Source of the DNA: an uncultured Roseobacter sp.
GTDB taxonomy: Bacteria; Pseudomonadota; Alphaproteobacteria; Rhodobacterales; Rhodobacteraceae
Direction of reading: 5' to 3'
Length of the DNA stretch: 64,000 bases
Assembly: GCF_947488185.1 (NCBI RefSeq)
Contig: NZ_CANKYM010000001.1
Span: 186,001 to 250,000 of the forward strand
Positions 46,485 through 56,250 of this stretch are shown here, one piece after another. Each line of letters begins with the position of its first letter. Position 1 is the stretch's first letter. The translations under genes and the position numbers were made by a program. The notes beneath the pieces are model-generated. The model did not search any database and was not told the DNA's origin. It saw only the letters and a program-made list of their open reading frames with translations.

Positions 46485-46787
46485 TGGGGTTTCCGAACGA
46501 ATATGGATGATATCTGCCGTGCATCCGGTATTGTCATTGCTGAAACGCTGCTTTCAACAACAGTTCGTCCTTGCTGCCGCCCGATATTGCGGCAGACGGA
46601 GGTTCTGAGCCCACACCGGAAGTGCCCGTTTCTCGCTGCGCGCGCACGCAGCGTGGAGTTCTGCTGCGGTGCCGCGAAGTCATTGCTGCTTGGCCGAGGG
46701 GAATGCGGTCATTCGAGCGGCTCGCAACACGGGATCAAGCCTCGGATTTAATCACCTTGTATCGATTGGGAGATCGCGCTTGCTCGC

Positions 46788-47042
46788 TTAGCACCTGATA
46801 GCAACCTTATCGCGTGCCAAGGTCCGTACTTCGGCATGGGCAAGAGTGGCCAACGCCTCCTCCGGCGACAAGCCTTTTGCCAACGACTTTGCCCAAATTC
46901 GCCTTGCCGAAGCAGGCGACCAAGGAAGTGCAGCCTCTGACAGCCATGATCGCAGTGGGGCGGGCAAACTGTCGTAGGCCGCCATAGGATCGCGAGATCG
47001 CCTTTTTCGGTGCAGGCTGCTTTGCCCCAGATTACCGCTCAT
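46788..47042 (-). CDS. DUF6525 family protein
   Basis: 84 aa, basic N terminus [20 protein letters not shown] followed by YDSLPAPLRSWLSEAALPWSPASARRIW. Matches a small Rhodobacterales family that I know as DUF6525, of unknown function. Overlaps the DUF1826 gene by 4 nt, so it is the last gene of the putative Zur-controlled GTPase unit. Confidence 0.75.
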   Translation of the reverse strand: MSGNLGQSSLHRKRRSRDPMAAYDSLPAPLRSWLSEAALPWSPASARRIWAKSLAKGLSPEEALATLAHAEVRTLARDKVAIRC

Positions 47043-47674
47043 ATGTCTTCATCCGTATCAAGCACCGGGTCCAAGACAAGGACAAGACGTGCCTCTCCAG
47101 TGCCTTCGATCGGTGGTGAGCGATGCATAAGACCTTTCGGCGGCTGTACAGGCCACTGCGTTCCGCGCAGCAAGATCGGCGCGCCGGTTTGCACTGTGAA
47201 AACCCGTTCTGGATCGGCTCCATTGGCCGCAATGCCGTACTGCGTTCCGGTGCCCCGATAGGTGCAAATCAGCCGTGCTGTGATCGCGTCGATGTGGAAC
47301 TTGCGACAGGCGTTGGTGGTGACAACAGCCAACCTCATCCGCAGGAATTCTGCCGAGATCAACACAGCGAACACTTCGGCCAGCGACGTAATGTCTGTTT
47401 CTAGCCAGTCACGCTCAGGCCCTAAGGGCAGGCCGGACATATCACACAGGTGGCCAATCGTCTGTTTCACTGCGTCAGGTCGCAGAATGATGCGTCCATT
47501 TGGAAATGTGTCAGGGTATTGGCGATCAATCCAGCTTTGAACCCTTGGCGGGGTTTGCCGCCGCCAGATTGCGGCGGGACAAGCGGGATCACGAAACGTA
47601 CTCAGCGATGCGGCATCGTCAACTATTGCCACGCTGATGGCACGAGCTTTAAGCAGTTGTGGGGTAATGTTCAT
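47039..47674 (-). CDS. DUF1826 family protein
   Basis: 211 aa. Conserved pieces include [46 protein letters not shown] and [20 protein letters not shown]. The HID[13 protein letters not shown] region and the final HRSPP give several His that could hold a metal. The family is known for sitting beside zinc GTPases and Zur; biochemical function unknown. Overlaps its neighbours by 4 nt on each side. Confidence 0.82.
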   Translation of the reverse strand: MNITPQLLKARAISVAIVDDAASLSTFRDPACPAAIWRRQTPPRVQSWIDRQYPDTFPNGRIILRPDAVKQTIGHLCDMSGLPLGPERDWLETDITSLAEVFAVLISAEFLRMRLAVVTTNACRKFHIDAITARLICTYRGTGTQYGIAANGADPERVFTVQTGAPILLRGTQWPVQPPKGLMHRSPPIEGTGEARLVLVLDPVLDTDEDI

Positions 47675-48879
47675 GCCGCATCCTCATTGCGCCGCCAAAT
47701 TGGAAACGGATCGTCGTACTCGGGTAGGGTATCCGGGCCGAGGGCCGCGACTGCAGGAACAAGGCAGGCGTCCAGCCTAGCCTTCAAGCCCGGCCAATCA
47801 ATCCCAGCACCGATGAAGACGATCTCTTGACGGCGGTCACCCCAAGGTTCTTGCCAATGCGCCTGCATATAAGCTTGCGCACTCTCATTTGTGGGGTGCC
47901 GCTCCTTTGGAACAGATGCCCACCATGTGCCAAGAGGTTTCACGCTGGATAGAGAACCCGCGAGCGAGAATTCGGCAACCCAGTCGGGCCGCGTTGAGAT
48001 CCAGAAATGGCCTTTTGCACGGATGACACCGGGGAGTTCACCGTTCAGCACCTCAAGGATGCGTTCTGGTACAAAGGGAAGCCGCGCACGATAGACATAA
48101 GACGCGACACCATATTCTTCTGTTTCGGGAACATGGTCGGCAAAGCCATAAAGTTCCTTGGCCCACATGGGATGTTCATGCGCCTGCTCAAAATCAAACA
48201 GACCCGTATCGAGGATTTTCTCGGCAGCGACGGCGGATTGGTTTGTCTCGATGATCTCTGCGTCGGCGTTCAAACTACGAATGATTTTGCGGGCAGCATC
48301 GACCTTTTCGAGACCAGCATCCGCGACCTTATTCAGAATGACCACATCGGCAAATTCGATTTGATCGGTCAGCAGATGTACCAGTGTACGCTCATCTTCG
48401 TCGCCCACCACCTCGCCTCGGTCTTTGAGGAAATCATGCGAGGCGTAATCATTCAGCAGGTTCACCGCATCAACGACTGTCACCATTGTATCAAGTCGGG
48501 CCACATCCGACAGGCTATCGCCAAATTCGTCACGGAAATCAAAGGTTGCCGCAACAGGTAGTGGTTCGGAAATCCCTGTAGATTCGATCAGCAGGTAATC
48601 AAAGCGTCCTTCTTCCGACAACCGGCGCACTTCGGCCAACAGATCATCGCGCAAGGTGCAGCAAATGCAACCATTGGACATCTCGACCAGTGTTTCGTGC
48701 GTGCGGCTTAGCTCGGTGTCTGCGCGCACGAGATCAGCGTCGATATTCACTTCGGACATGTCATTAACGATAACCGCAACGCGCCGTCCATCTCGGTTAT
48801 TAAGGACACGGTTGAGAAGTGTGGTTTTCCCGGCTCCAAGAAAGCCGGACAGGACGGTGACAGGAAGTTTTTCGGTCAT
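47671..48879 (-). CDS. CobW/COG0523 zinc metallochaperone GTPase (ZigA/YciC-like)
   Basis: 402 aa. Walker [12 protein letters not shown], the metal motif GCICCTL (CxCC, residues about 67-73), ESTGISEP, and a guanine-recognition LNKVA. The C-terminal CobW_C domain is longer than in the neighbouring paralogue, as in ZigA and YciC. Zur-controlled COG0523 proteins deliver zinc to client enzymes under zinc shortage. Second gene of the unit, 12 nt after the other GTPase. Confidence 0.9.
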   Translation of the reverse strand: MTEKLPVTVLSGFLGAGKTTLLNRVLNNRDGRRVAVIVNDMSEVNIDADLVRADTELSRTHETLVEMSNGCICCTLRDDLLAEVRRLSEEGRFDYLLIESTGISEPLPVAATFDFRDEFGDSLSDVARLDTMVTVVDAVNLLNDYASHDFLKDRGEVVGDEDERTLVHLLTDQIEFADVVILNKVADAGLEKVDAARKIIRSLNADAEIIETNQSAVAAEKILDTGLFDFEQAHEHPMWAKELYGFADHVPETEEYGVASYVYRARLPFVPERILEVLNGELPGVIRAKGHFWISTRPDWVAEFSLAGSLSSVKPLGTWWASVPKERHPTNESAQAYMQAHWQEPWGDRRQEIVFIGAGIDWPGLKARLDACLVPAVAALGPDTLPEYDDPFPIWRRNEDAA

Positions 48880-48891
48880 TGGGGCGTATCC

Positions 48892-49962
48892 TCAGACGGG
48901 TTGGGTTTCGGAGTGTTGATGGGCGCGGAGCATGTCGAGGCTGTAGACGAGCTCTGCGCGGGTCATATCGCGGGCGATGACTACGATCCGTGATTGCCGG
49001 TCGCCGCCCTGCCAATCGTGCAGGGGTACCGGGGGATCAAAGAGGTGCTGGACACCGTGGAATACAAATGGCGTTTCGATGCCCTCCAGATGCACAACGC
49101 CTTTCACGCGCAAGATATCTGGCCCGCGCAGCATGATGAGGGTGTCTAGCCAAAGATCGAAGGCAGCAGCGGGAATGGGGTTGTGCAGAACAATGGACGC
49201 TGATCCGATCCGGGCGTCGTGTGTGTGCGGAGCCGCCGAGAGTCGGCCTGAAGGTGCTAAACCAGAGAGGTTAGCAAGTGGATCACTGGTTGCGGTTGGT
49301 GTGAGCCACGCCAAAGCTTGGTTAGATGTTTGTTGCGGACACATGCCGCTCAAATCCCAAAGGGACGCAATCGGGACGACCCCGCGATCCGCCTTCAGAA
49401 TATCGGCGGTTTGATTTAGCGACCGCAGCCGTGTTTCAAACACGCGCCTGTCACTCTCGGACACCAGATCGGTTTTGCTCAAAACCAGAAGGTCTGCCAT
49501 GGCAACCTGGGAGACGGCTTCGAACTGACGGTCAAGCGTGTCCGGACCAGTGGCTGCATCAACGACCGTGACAACCCCATCTATACGGAAGTTTTTCGTC
49601 AGATAGGGATCTGCCACGAAGGTTTGCAGAATTGGCCCAGGATCTGCCAGGCCCGTTGTCTCGATCAAGACACGATCAAAATTCACTCGATCTTCTTGTT
49701 TGCGGGTGAAGAGGTCTTGCAGCGTCCGCGACAGATCACCGCGTATGGAGCAACACAGGCACCCCGATTGCATTAAGACGATATCCTCATCCACCGCTTC
49801 AATCAGGTCATGGTCAAGCCCAGCCTCCCCAAACTCGTTCACAATTACAGCGATCTTTAGGCCAGTCACATTGGGTATTACCGCATTGAGAAGCGTGGTT
49901 TTACCCGCACCAAGAAAACCGGTCAGCAAGGTAACCGGGACGTGGGGAGCTGTGGTTTGCAT
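48892..49962 (-). CDS. CobW/COG0523 GTPase, second paralogue
   Basis: 356 aa. [25 protein letters not shown], metal motif GCLCCSIRGDL, ETTGLADPGPI and LSKTDLVS. A shorter HTHDARIG... segment and CobW C-terminal domain follow. Different subgroup from its neighbour, so the two may serve different clients. First gene of the unit, directly downstream of a perfect Zur-like palindrome. Confidence 0.9.
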   Translation of the reverse strand: MQTTAPHVPVTLLTGFLGAGKTTLLNAVIPNVTGLKIAVIVNEFGEAGLDHDLIEAVDEDIVLMQSGCLCCSIRGDLSRTLQDLFTRKQEDRVNFDRVLIETTGLADPGPILQTFVADPYLTKNFRIDGVVTVVDAATGPDTLDRQFEAVSQVAMADLLVLSKTDLVSESDRRVFETRLRSLNQTADILKADRGVVPIASLWDLSGMCPQQTSNQALAWLTPTATSDPLANLSGLAPSGRLSAAPHTHDARIGSASIVLHNPIPAAAFDLWLDTLIMLRGPDILRVKGVVHLEGIETPFVFHGVQHLFDPPVPLHDWQGGDRQSRIVVIARDMTRAELVYSLDMLRAHQHSETQPV

Positions 49963-49998
49963 GGTATCGGTTACTTCAGTTCGATCATTTTATTTGTA

Positions 49999-50015
49999 AT
50001 GTTATGACATAACAT
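49999..50015. promoter_or_regulatory. Zur box upstream of the CobW GTPase operon
   Basis: ATGTTATG-A-CATAACAT is a perfect 17-nt palindrome 36 bp upstream of the GTPase start. It matches the AT-rich TGTTATNNTATAACA-type boxes bound by proteobacterial Zur, and the divergent/adjacent zinc genes support the assignment. Zinc-loaded Zur should repress here. Confidence 0.8.
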
Positions 50016-50036
50016 ATTAAAAGAAAGCAAGACGGC

Positions 50037-50918
50037 TCAACTCAAGTAAGGCAGCAACATGCCGAGGCTGATAGCAATTATCAGAACACCCCCCGTCACA
50101 TGCAGTGTTGCTGAGACCGCTTGCATGCTTTCTTGGTTGTGCGCACCAAGCCCCGCAAGTCGTCGCGCCGCGACACCTGACGTCGCAACCGTTAGGTTAA
50201 ACGCGGCGGTCCCCAGACCCATTGTGATGACCGCAAGACATCCCACCGCAAAGGCATCAAACCGGGCCGCAATCACCAGAACGAATAGCGCGCCAGTACA
50301 AGGCCTCACTGCGATACTGGCGATCAGGGCGACCGCGTCGCGCGTGGATGCAAGGGTCATGACGTCTTTGACGCTTGGTCCATGCGCGTGACTGCAACAA
50401 CCATGTGCAACCCGTTTTGCCTGAGCCAATGTGTGCCAACTGCGTGCGCCGCGAAAGACCAATACAACCCCTATCGCAGCAATTGCGGCGTAGCTTGCCG
50501 GGGCGAGCCACGCCTCTGTGATATCGGCCAAATCACCAGAGCGCATTTGGACTAGGAAGTAGAGGCTCCCCACCAAACCGATAGCCGTCCCTGCTTGAGC
50601 CAGACTGGATAGCACCGTCAATATGCTGAGCCGTTTCAAAGTCGTGCCACTGGCAAGGGCTGCTCCACCGATCAGCACTTTGCCATGACCTGGTCCAAGC
50701 GCATGGAAAAAACCATAAGCTGCTGTCGCACTGCATAAGGTCCAGACGGCCAGTGGATCGCCCGCCTGAATACCACGTAGTGCGCCTGCCATCGCGTTCT
50801 GGAATGTGCGTTGTTCGCCTGCGGCCCGTCTTTGGATGTCCAACCAAGGCACAATGCTCCAAACGGCGAAACCAACAACTGAAATGCTTAAAAGTACAGC
50901 ACCGAACCTCAGCCACAT
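50037..50918 (-). CDS. NicO-type metal transporter (nickel/cobalt/zinc)
   Basis: 293 aa, about seven hydrophobic segments. FFHALGPGHGKVLIGG carries the HxxxxGHGK motif of NicO transporters, and RPCTGALFVL is the second family signature. A His/Cys stretch, HGCCSHAHG, lies in a cytosolic loop. Known members export or import Ni/Co; inside a zinc island zinc is the likelier substrate, but that is inference. Overlaps the DUF1007 gene by 10 nt; ends just before the Zur box of the next unit. Confidence 0.85.
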   Translation of the reverse strand: MWLRFGAVLLSISVVGFAVWSIVPWLDIQRRAAGEQRTFQNAMAGALRGIQAGDPLAVWTLCSATAAYGFFHALGPGHGKVLIGGAALASGTTLKRLSILTVLSSLAQAGTAIGLVGSLYFLVQMRSGDLADITEAWLAPASYAAIAAIGVVLVFRGARSWHTLAQAKRVAHGCCSHAHGPSVKDVMTLASTRDAVALIASIAVRPCTGALFVLVIAARFDAFAVGCLAVITMGLGTAAFNLTVATSGVAARRLAGLGAHNQESMQAVSATLHVTGGVLIIAISLGMLLPYLS

Positions 50919-51556
50919 GTCAGGTGCACCTCATCAGAAAAGAGACGTCCAACAATCTCTTGCGTGGGGGCCTCTTCTCGCCCCAGTGCCGCAAGCTTTT
51001 CTTGCAGAACGCGTTCTACGGCATCCGGCTCGAACGGAACGATTTGCGACTGACAACCCTCTGGCAAGGTGCCCAGACCGACTGTGGGCAGGATAGTATA
51101 TGCGTAGAAGAAAACCGGATCATAAAGGCGCAGAAATGCGGGCATATCGCCAATCATGACAGGCTGGGACAGTGGCAAGTCAAACGAAACTTCGACTCGA
51201 TTGTTCTCAAGCGTGACAGCAGCTCCTTCGGGCCGCCCTAACGGGAAATCCTGCCCGGCAACCTCTAGGTAAACGTCGCCCTTATATTCCGGGTCCCAGT
51301 TGGTTTCGCCCTCGATGACCGCCGCCCGGTCGGCGTCGTTAAACTGTCCGTCGCCGTCCTGATCCAGGTTGAGCGACTCAAACAGGATAAGCGTCGTGAA
51401 TTCATCGTAGGTCCATGAAATTCGAAGCGCCTCTAGCTGCCCGTCAGCGTCAAAAATGAACCCGGTGCGCGCATCGACGAAGACATGCGGATGTGCCCCG
51501 GCGGGTCCACCGAGGCACATCACACATAGCAAAAGGCTCCAAAAGTAGTGAAACAC
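50909..51556 (-). CDS. DUF1007 family periplasmic protein
   Basis: 215 aa. Signal peptide MFHYFWSLLLCVMCLGGPAGA, mature protein starts HPHVFVDART. A calcium-loop-like DQDGDGQFND lies near residue 65-75. DUF1007 proteins accompany NicO-type transporters and are thought to present metal to them. Lies 50 nt after znuA and overlaps the NicO gene. Confidence 0.87.
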   Translation of the reverse strand: MFHYFWSLLLCVMCLGGPAGAHPHVFVDARTGFIFDADGQLEALRISWTYDEFTTLILFESLNLDQDGDGQFNDADRAAVIEGETNWDPEYKGDVYLEVAGQDFPLGRPEGAAVTLENNRVEVSFDLPLSQPVMIGDMPAFLRLYDPVFFYAYTILPTVGLGTLPEGCQSQIVPFEPDAVERVLQEKLAALGREEAPTQEIVGRLFSDEVHLTCG

Positions 51557-51606
51557 GCGACACTTGCGCTCCGAAATTGCGTCCCGGCTTTACACCACTG
51601 ACGCGA

Positions 51607-52620
51607 TTACATGCAGCCTGCAAGCGCGGTTGACAGGTTCCGGATCAGTTGAGGGTAAAGCGCCGATCCCGGCTCCAGATCCGAGCCAAGTGGATCTAGA
51701 ATGCCGGTTTTAGCTTCAGTCCCGTCGAGAACAGTTGCCACGAGGCCGGGATTGAACTGTGGCTCGGCCAGAACGCATTCTATGCCTTCCTCGGCGATAC
51801 GCCCTTGGATTTCGGCAATCCGGGCAGGGCTTGGATCAGATGCGTCGCCGATGGAGATTGCGCCCGATGCTGGAAAATCGAAATCGGTCTCAAAGTACTG
51901 ATATGCATCATGGAACACGATAAACTGCCCATCACGCACAGGGTCGAGCGTTGCGTTCACCTCCCCAATCAAGCTTTCGATCTCGGCGCGACCTGCTGCA
52001 GCATTGGCGAAGTATGCGCCGGCGTTGTCAGGGTCGGCGGCAGAAAGCTGTCCCGCAATCACGTTCATCCAAATCATTGCATTTTGCGGTGACAACCATG
52101 CGTGTGGGTCATGTGCACCGTGGTCATGTCCTTCATGTCCGGCTTCCTCATTCCCATGATCATCATGTCCGGCCTCTTCATCCCCATGGTCGTCGTGATC
52201 GTCATGAGCTTCGTCCCCATGATCATCGTGATCTTCTTCGTCGCCGTGATCATGAACCTCGAACAACGCACTCTCGCGGAACTCTAGTTCGATTGTTCCA
52301 TCCGCTTCGAGTAATGCTGTGACGTCGGCATCGGGTGCCAGCGTTTCAATTGTTTCGGTCAGCCATGGCGTAAGATCGGGACCAATCCAGAAGACCAGAT
52401 CGGCATTCTGCAACGCTGCAGCCTCAGATGGGCGCAGACTGTATTCATGTGGGCTTGCACCGGGTTGCACAATCAAATCTGGGGTGCTGACACCCTCCAT
52501 TACCCGCGCGACGAGGGAATGGACTGGCGCGATATCAACGGCGACCTGTGGCGTCTCGGCGAAAGTAGTTCCTCCCATCAAAGTGGCAGTAAGTGAGACG
52601 GCAATTAGCTTTCTGGACAT
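51607..52620 (-). CDS. znuA: Zinc ABC transporter, periplasmic binding protein ZnuA
   Basis: 337 aa. Signal peptide of about 21 residues (MSRKLIAVSL...TFA). Zinc ligands in SPHEYS (His58), DPHAWLSP (His173) and the later FHDAYQY. A 48-residue His/Asp/Glu-rich loop (about 123-170, repeats of HDDHGDE) is typical of ZnuA and gathers zinc. ATG at 52620 with GGAG upstream. Divergent from zur with two Zur-box relatives between. The ZnuBC partner genes are on the other side of zur. Confidence 0.95.
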   Translation of the reverse strand: MSRKLIAVSLTATLMGGTTFAETPQVAVDIAPVHSLVARVMEGVSTPDLIVQPGASPHEYSLRPSEAAALQNADLVFWIGPDLTPWLTETIETLAPDADVTALLEADGTIELEFRESALFEVHDHGDEEDHDDHGDEAHDDHDDHGDEEAGHDDHGNEEAGHEGHDHGAHDPHAWLSPQNAMIWMNVIAGQLSAADPDNAGAYFANAAAGRAEIESLIGEVNATLDPVRDGQFIVFHDAYQYFETDFDFPASGAISIGDASDPSPARIAEIQGRIAEEGIECVLAEPQFNPGLVATVLDGTEAKTGILDPLGSDLEPGSALYPQLIRNLSTALAGCM

Positions 52621-52632
52621 CAGGGTCTCCAC

Positions 52633-52652
52633 GTGATTGTATAACATTACAC
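52633..52652. promoter_or_regulatory. Zur-box relative near znuA
   Basis: On the minus strand TGTAATGTTAT followed by ACAATCAC; 15 of 19 positions match the sequence around the perfect palindrome at 49999-50015. Lies 13-32 bp before the znuA ATG. Confidence 0.55.
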
Positions 52653-52666
52653 ATCGGATAGACGAA

Positions 52667-52683
52667 ATGTAATAACATGACAA
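52667..52683. promoter_or_regulatory. Zur-box relative at the zur start
   Basis: 13 of 17 bases match the ATGTTATGACATAACAT palindrome. It overlaps the zur initiation codon, which would allow Zur to block its own gene. Confidence 0.5.
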
Positions 52684-53192
52684 GAGACTCTAACGCGAAC
52701 GACACAGATGAAGGCCCTCTTGGGTTCACGCATCATGATCATGACGCATGCGTAAGTGAGACACTTAGCGCAGCCGAGGCGCGTTGTGCGGCGCAGGGAC
52801 TTCGTTTTACGCCTGTGCGGCGCAAGGTTCTTGAGATCTTGTTACAAGAGCATCGCGCACTTGGCGCTTACACTATTTTGGACCGACTGCGCGAAGGCGG
52901 ATTTGGATCGCAACCGCCCGTGGCGTATCGCGCGTTAGATTTTTTGGTTGCAAACGGTCTGGCACATAAGATCGAGCGATTGAATGCTTTCATCGCCTGT
53001 GCCCACCCCAGCCATTCCCATACCCCAGCATTCATGATCTGCCGCTTGTGTGATGCAGTAGCGGAAACACAATCATCCCCTGCACGCGGCGCTTTGGGTG
53101 ACGCCGCGCGCGCAACGGGCTTCCGGATAGAACGAACTGTGGTTGAGGCCGAAGGTGTCTGCCCCGCCTGTATAGATAAGGCGGACGCATGA
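52677..53192 (+). CDS. zur: Zinc uptake regulator Zur (Fur family)
   Basis: 171 aa. Winged-helix domain with LRFTPVRRKVLEILL and PVAYRALDFLVANGLAHKIE, then metal sites HPSHSHTPAF, CRLC and the C-terminal CPAC. An N-terminal His/Asp stretch (FTHHDHDAC) is present. The CxxC pairs and the location mark it as Zur rather than Fur. There is no clear Shine-Dalgarno, and the ATG lies inside a Zur-box relative. Overlaps znuC by 4 nt. Confidence 0.93.
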   Translation: MTRDSNANDTDEGPLGFTHHDHDACVSETLSAAEARCAAQGLRFTPVRRKVLEILLQEHRALGAYTILDRLREGGFGSQPPVAYRALDFLVANGLAHKIERLNAFIACAHPSHSHTPAFMICRLCDAVAETQSSPARGALGDAARATGFRIERTVVEAEGVCPACIDKADA

Positions 53193-53938
53193 GCCTTGTT
53201 CAGGTTGAAGACCTTAGCGTCCGCTACGGCGCAAGCACAGTGTTGTCGGGAGTCTCTCTGCGCGTAGAACCCGGTGAAATCGTCACGATTGTCGGCCCGA
53301 ACGGGTCCGGAAAAACCAGCCTATTGCGCGCGATTATCGGAGCAGTGAAGCCGGCTCAAGGTCACGTCATACAAGGTAGTGGCGTCAAAATCGGATATGT
53401 CCCGCAAAAGCTGCACATTGATGAGACGTTGCCGATTACAGTGTCGCGGTTCCTGAAGCTGCCTGCTGGTGTTTCGGCCACCGAGATCGGCCGAGCGTTA
53501 ACGCAGGCAGGCGCACCCGATCTGGCCAAAGCGCAACTGTCGCAGCTGTCGGGTGGGCAGTTTCAACGCGTGTTGCTGGCCCGCGCCTTGATCGGAAAAC
53601 CTGATCTGTTGCTGTTGGACGAAGCTACACAAGGGTTGGACCAAAGGGGCTCAGCCTCCTTTTACCAGCAGATCGAACATGTACGACAAGACACGGGCTG
53701 CGCCGTTTTGATGATCAGCCACGAATTGCACGTCGTGATGAGCGCATCAGACCGCGTCATCTGTCTGAACGGCCATGTTTGCTGCGAAGGTACGCCGGCG
53801 GTTGTTGCATCCGCGCCCGAATACAGAGCCTTGTTCGGGACAGGGACCGGTGGGGCATTGGCGCTCTACCGGCATGAACACGATCACGGCCATGACCATG
53901 GCGATCATGACCACGACCATCCAGAGGCCGCAGAATAA
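53189..53938 (+). CDS. znuC: Zinc ABC transporter, ATP-binding protein ZnuC
   Basis: 249 aa. Walker A GPNGSGKTS, signature LSGGQFQRVLLARAL, Walker B LLLLDEATQGLD. The C terminus (about 229-245) is a His/Asp tail, HEHDHGHDHGDHDHDH, a probable zinc sensor or buffer. Overlaps zur and abuts znuB (1 nt). Confidence 0.95.
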   Translation: MSLVQVEDLSVRYGASTVLSGVSLRVEPGEIVTIVGPNGSGKTSLLRAIIGAVKPAQGHVIQGSGVKIGYVPQKLHIDETLPITVSRFLKLPAGVSATEIGRALTQAGAPDLAKAQLSQLSGGQFQRVLLARALIGKPDLLLLDEATQGLDQRGSASFYQQIEHVRQDTGCAVLMISHELHVVMSASDRVICLNGHVCCEGTPAVVASAPEYRALFGTGTGGALALYRHEHDHGHDHGDHDHDHPEAAE

Positions 53939-54732
53939 TGCTTGATGATTTTATGGTGCGTGCCGCCCTGGCCGGGATTGGTGTGGCGTTCGCAGCTGCA
54001 CCTTTGGGGTGTTTCGTGGTGTGGCGGCGAATGGCCTATTTCGGAGATGCCACAGCACACGCTGCGATCCTTGGTGTAGCCCTGTCACTGGCGTTCTCGA
54101 TGTCGATCTTTGTTGGGGCGATGGCAGTGGCCTTACTGATGGCGCTGACCGTCAACATCTTGTCCGGGCGTGGTTATGCAATGGACACGTTGCTGGGGGT
54201 GCTGGCACATTCGGCGCTTGCCTTCGGGCTTGTTGCAGTGTCCTTCCTTTCGGGCGTGCGGATCGATCTAATGGCCTACCTATTCGGCGATATCCTGGCT
54301 GTGTCACGCGTAGACCTTTCGGTGATTTGGGGCGGTGCGGCACTCGTTGTTGCATTGATCGGTTGGCGCTGGTCGGCCCTACTGACGTCGACATTGAACG
54401 AGGACCTAGCACATGCCAGCGGGATCGATCCCAAGCGCGAACAACTGGTTCTGACACTGGCATTGGCCATAACAGTGGCAGTCGCAATCAAAGTCGTCGG
54501 TGTTCTGCTGATCGCAGCCTTGCTGATCATACCCGCAGCGGCTGCTCGACCACTTTCGCGAACACCCGAGGGCATGGCCATTGCTGCCGGTGTGATCGGT
54601 ATGTTGTCCGCCATTGTCGGCCTGCGCGCAGCCTATGCGCTCGACACGCCAGCCGGACCCTCAATTGTTTGTGTCGCTGCGCTAACTTTCCTTGCAACGA
54701 GCGTTCTGAGGGGTTTTAGACCTCAGCAGTAA
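53938..54732 (+). CDS. znuB: Zinc ABC transporter, permease ZnuB
   Basis: 264 aa, about eight transmembrane segments, ABC-3 family. GCFVVWRRMAYFGDATAHAAILGVAL and the KVVGVLLIAALLIIPAAAA segment are family signatures. Works with ZnuC and ZnuA. Last gene of the zur-znuC-znuB unit. Confidence 0.94.
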   Translation: MLDDFMVRAALAGIGVAFAAAPLGCFVVWRRMAYFGDATAHAAILGVALSLAFSMSIFVGAMAVALLMALTVNILSGRGYAMDTLLGVLAHSALAFGLVAVSFLSGVRIDLMAYLFGDILAVSRVDLSVIWGGAALVVALIGWRWSALLTSTLNEDLAHASGIDPKREQLVLTLALAITVAVAIKVVGVLLIAALLIIPAAAARPLSRTPEGMAIAAGVIGMLSAIVGLRAAYALDTPAGPSIVCVAALTFLATSVLRGFRPQQ

Positions 54733-54925
54733 GGTGCTTCCGTACTTTTCGGAGCATTGCCTGATAAAGGCTAGCCGTTCGATAACAGCATGCAATGACC
54801 GCTTCCGCGACTTGGGCCGCAATGCAGCATATAGCCCGCTGCACGTGCAAAGCGATGCTGCGTCAGCGAGGGCTACAAATCCAAGGTCGGTTTTGTCCCG
54901 CAAAGCGACCGACACTGAACAAACG

Positions 54926-54952
54926 AAGGGCCGCTCAATTTGAGCGGCCCTT
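54926..54952. terminator. Terminator of the str operon (after tuf)
   Basis: A 27-nt perfect palindrome, AAGGGCCGCTCAA with its reverse complement around one base, followed by TTCTTC on the plus strand and TTCGTTTGTT on the minus strand. It lies 45 nt after the tuf stop and 193 nt after znuB, so it can end both converging units. Confidence 0.8.
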
Positions 54953-54996
54953 TCTTCAAAATCGTGCGTCGCTGGGAAGCTCCCAAATGCGCGATC

Positions 54997-56172
<1,176 letters not shown>

Positions 56173-56250
56173 GGTGGCCTCCTTAGGTGTTCTGGTGGAT
56201 GGCTGCGCCACCCGGTGTTGGTTTTCGCCGCCCCTGTCGGGGCGACTGAA

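Larger units (their letters stand above)
46331..46787. other. Intergenic region rpsJ / DUF6525
   Basis: 457 bp without a supported gene. The left third holds the rpsJ leader, a terminator-like hairpin and a promoter candidate. The right part (46540-46787) has a degenerate look, with only short unsupported frames; no tRNA or repeat was recognised in it. Confidence 0.5.

Noticed and set aside
46571-46798. Plus-strand frame of 75 codons in the rpsJ-DUF6525 gap
   Set aside because: No ribosome site, no recognisable product, low-quality composition; treated as non-coding.
54733-54925. Possible short gene between znuB and the tuf terminator
   Set aside because: Short frames in all directions, no ribosome site and no recognised motif; left as non-coding.
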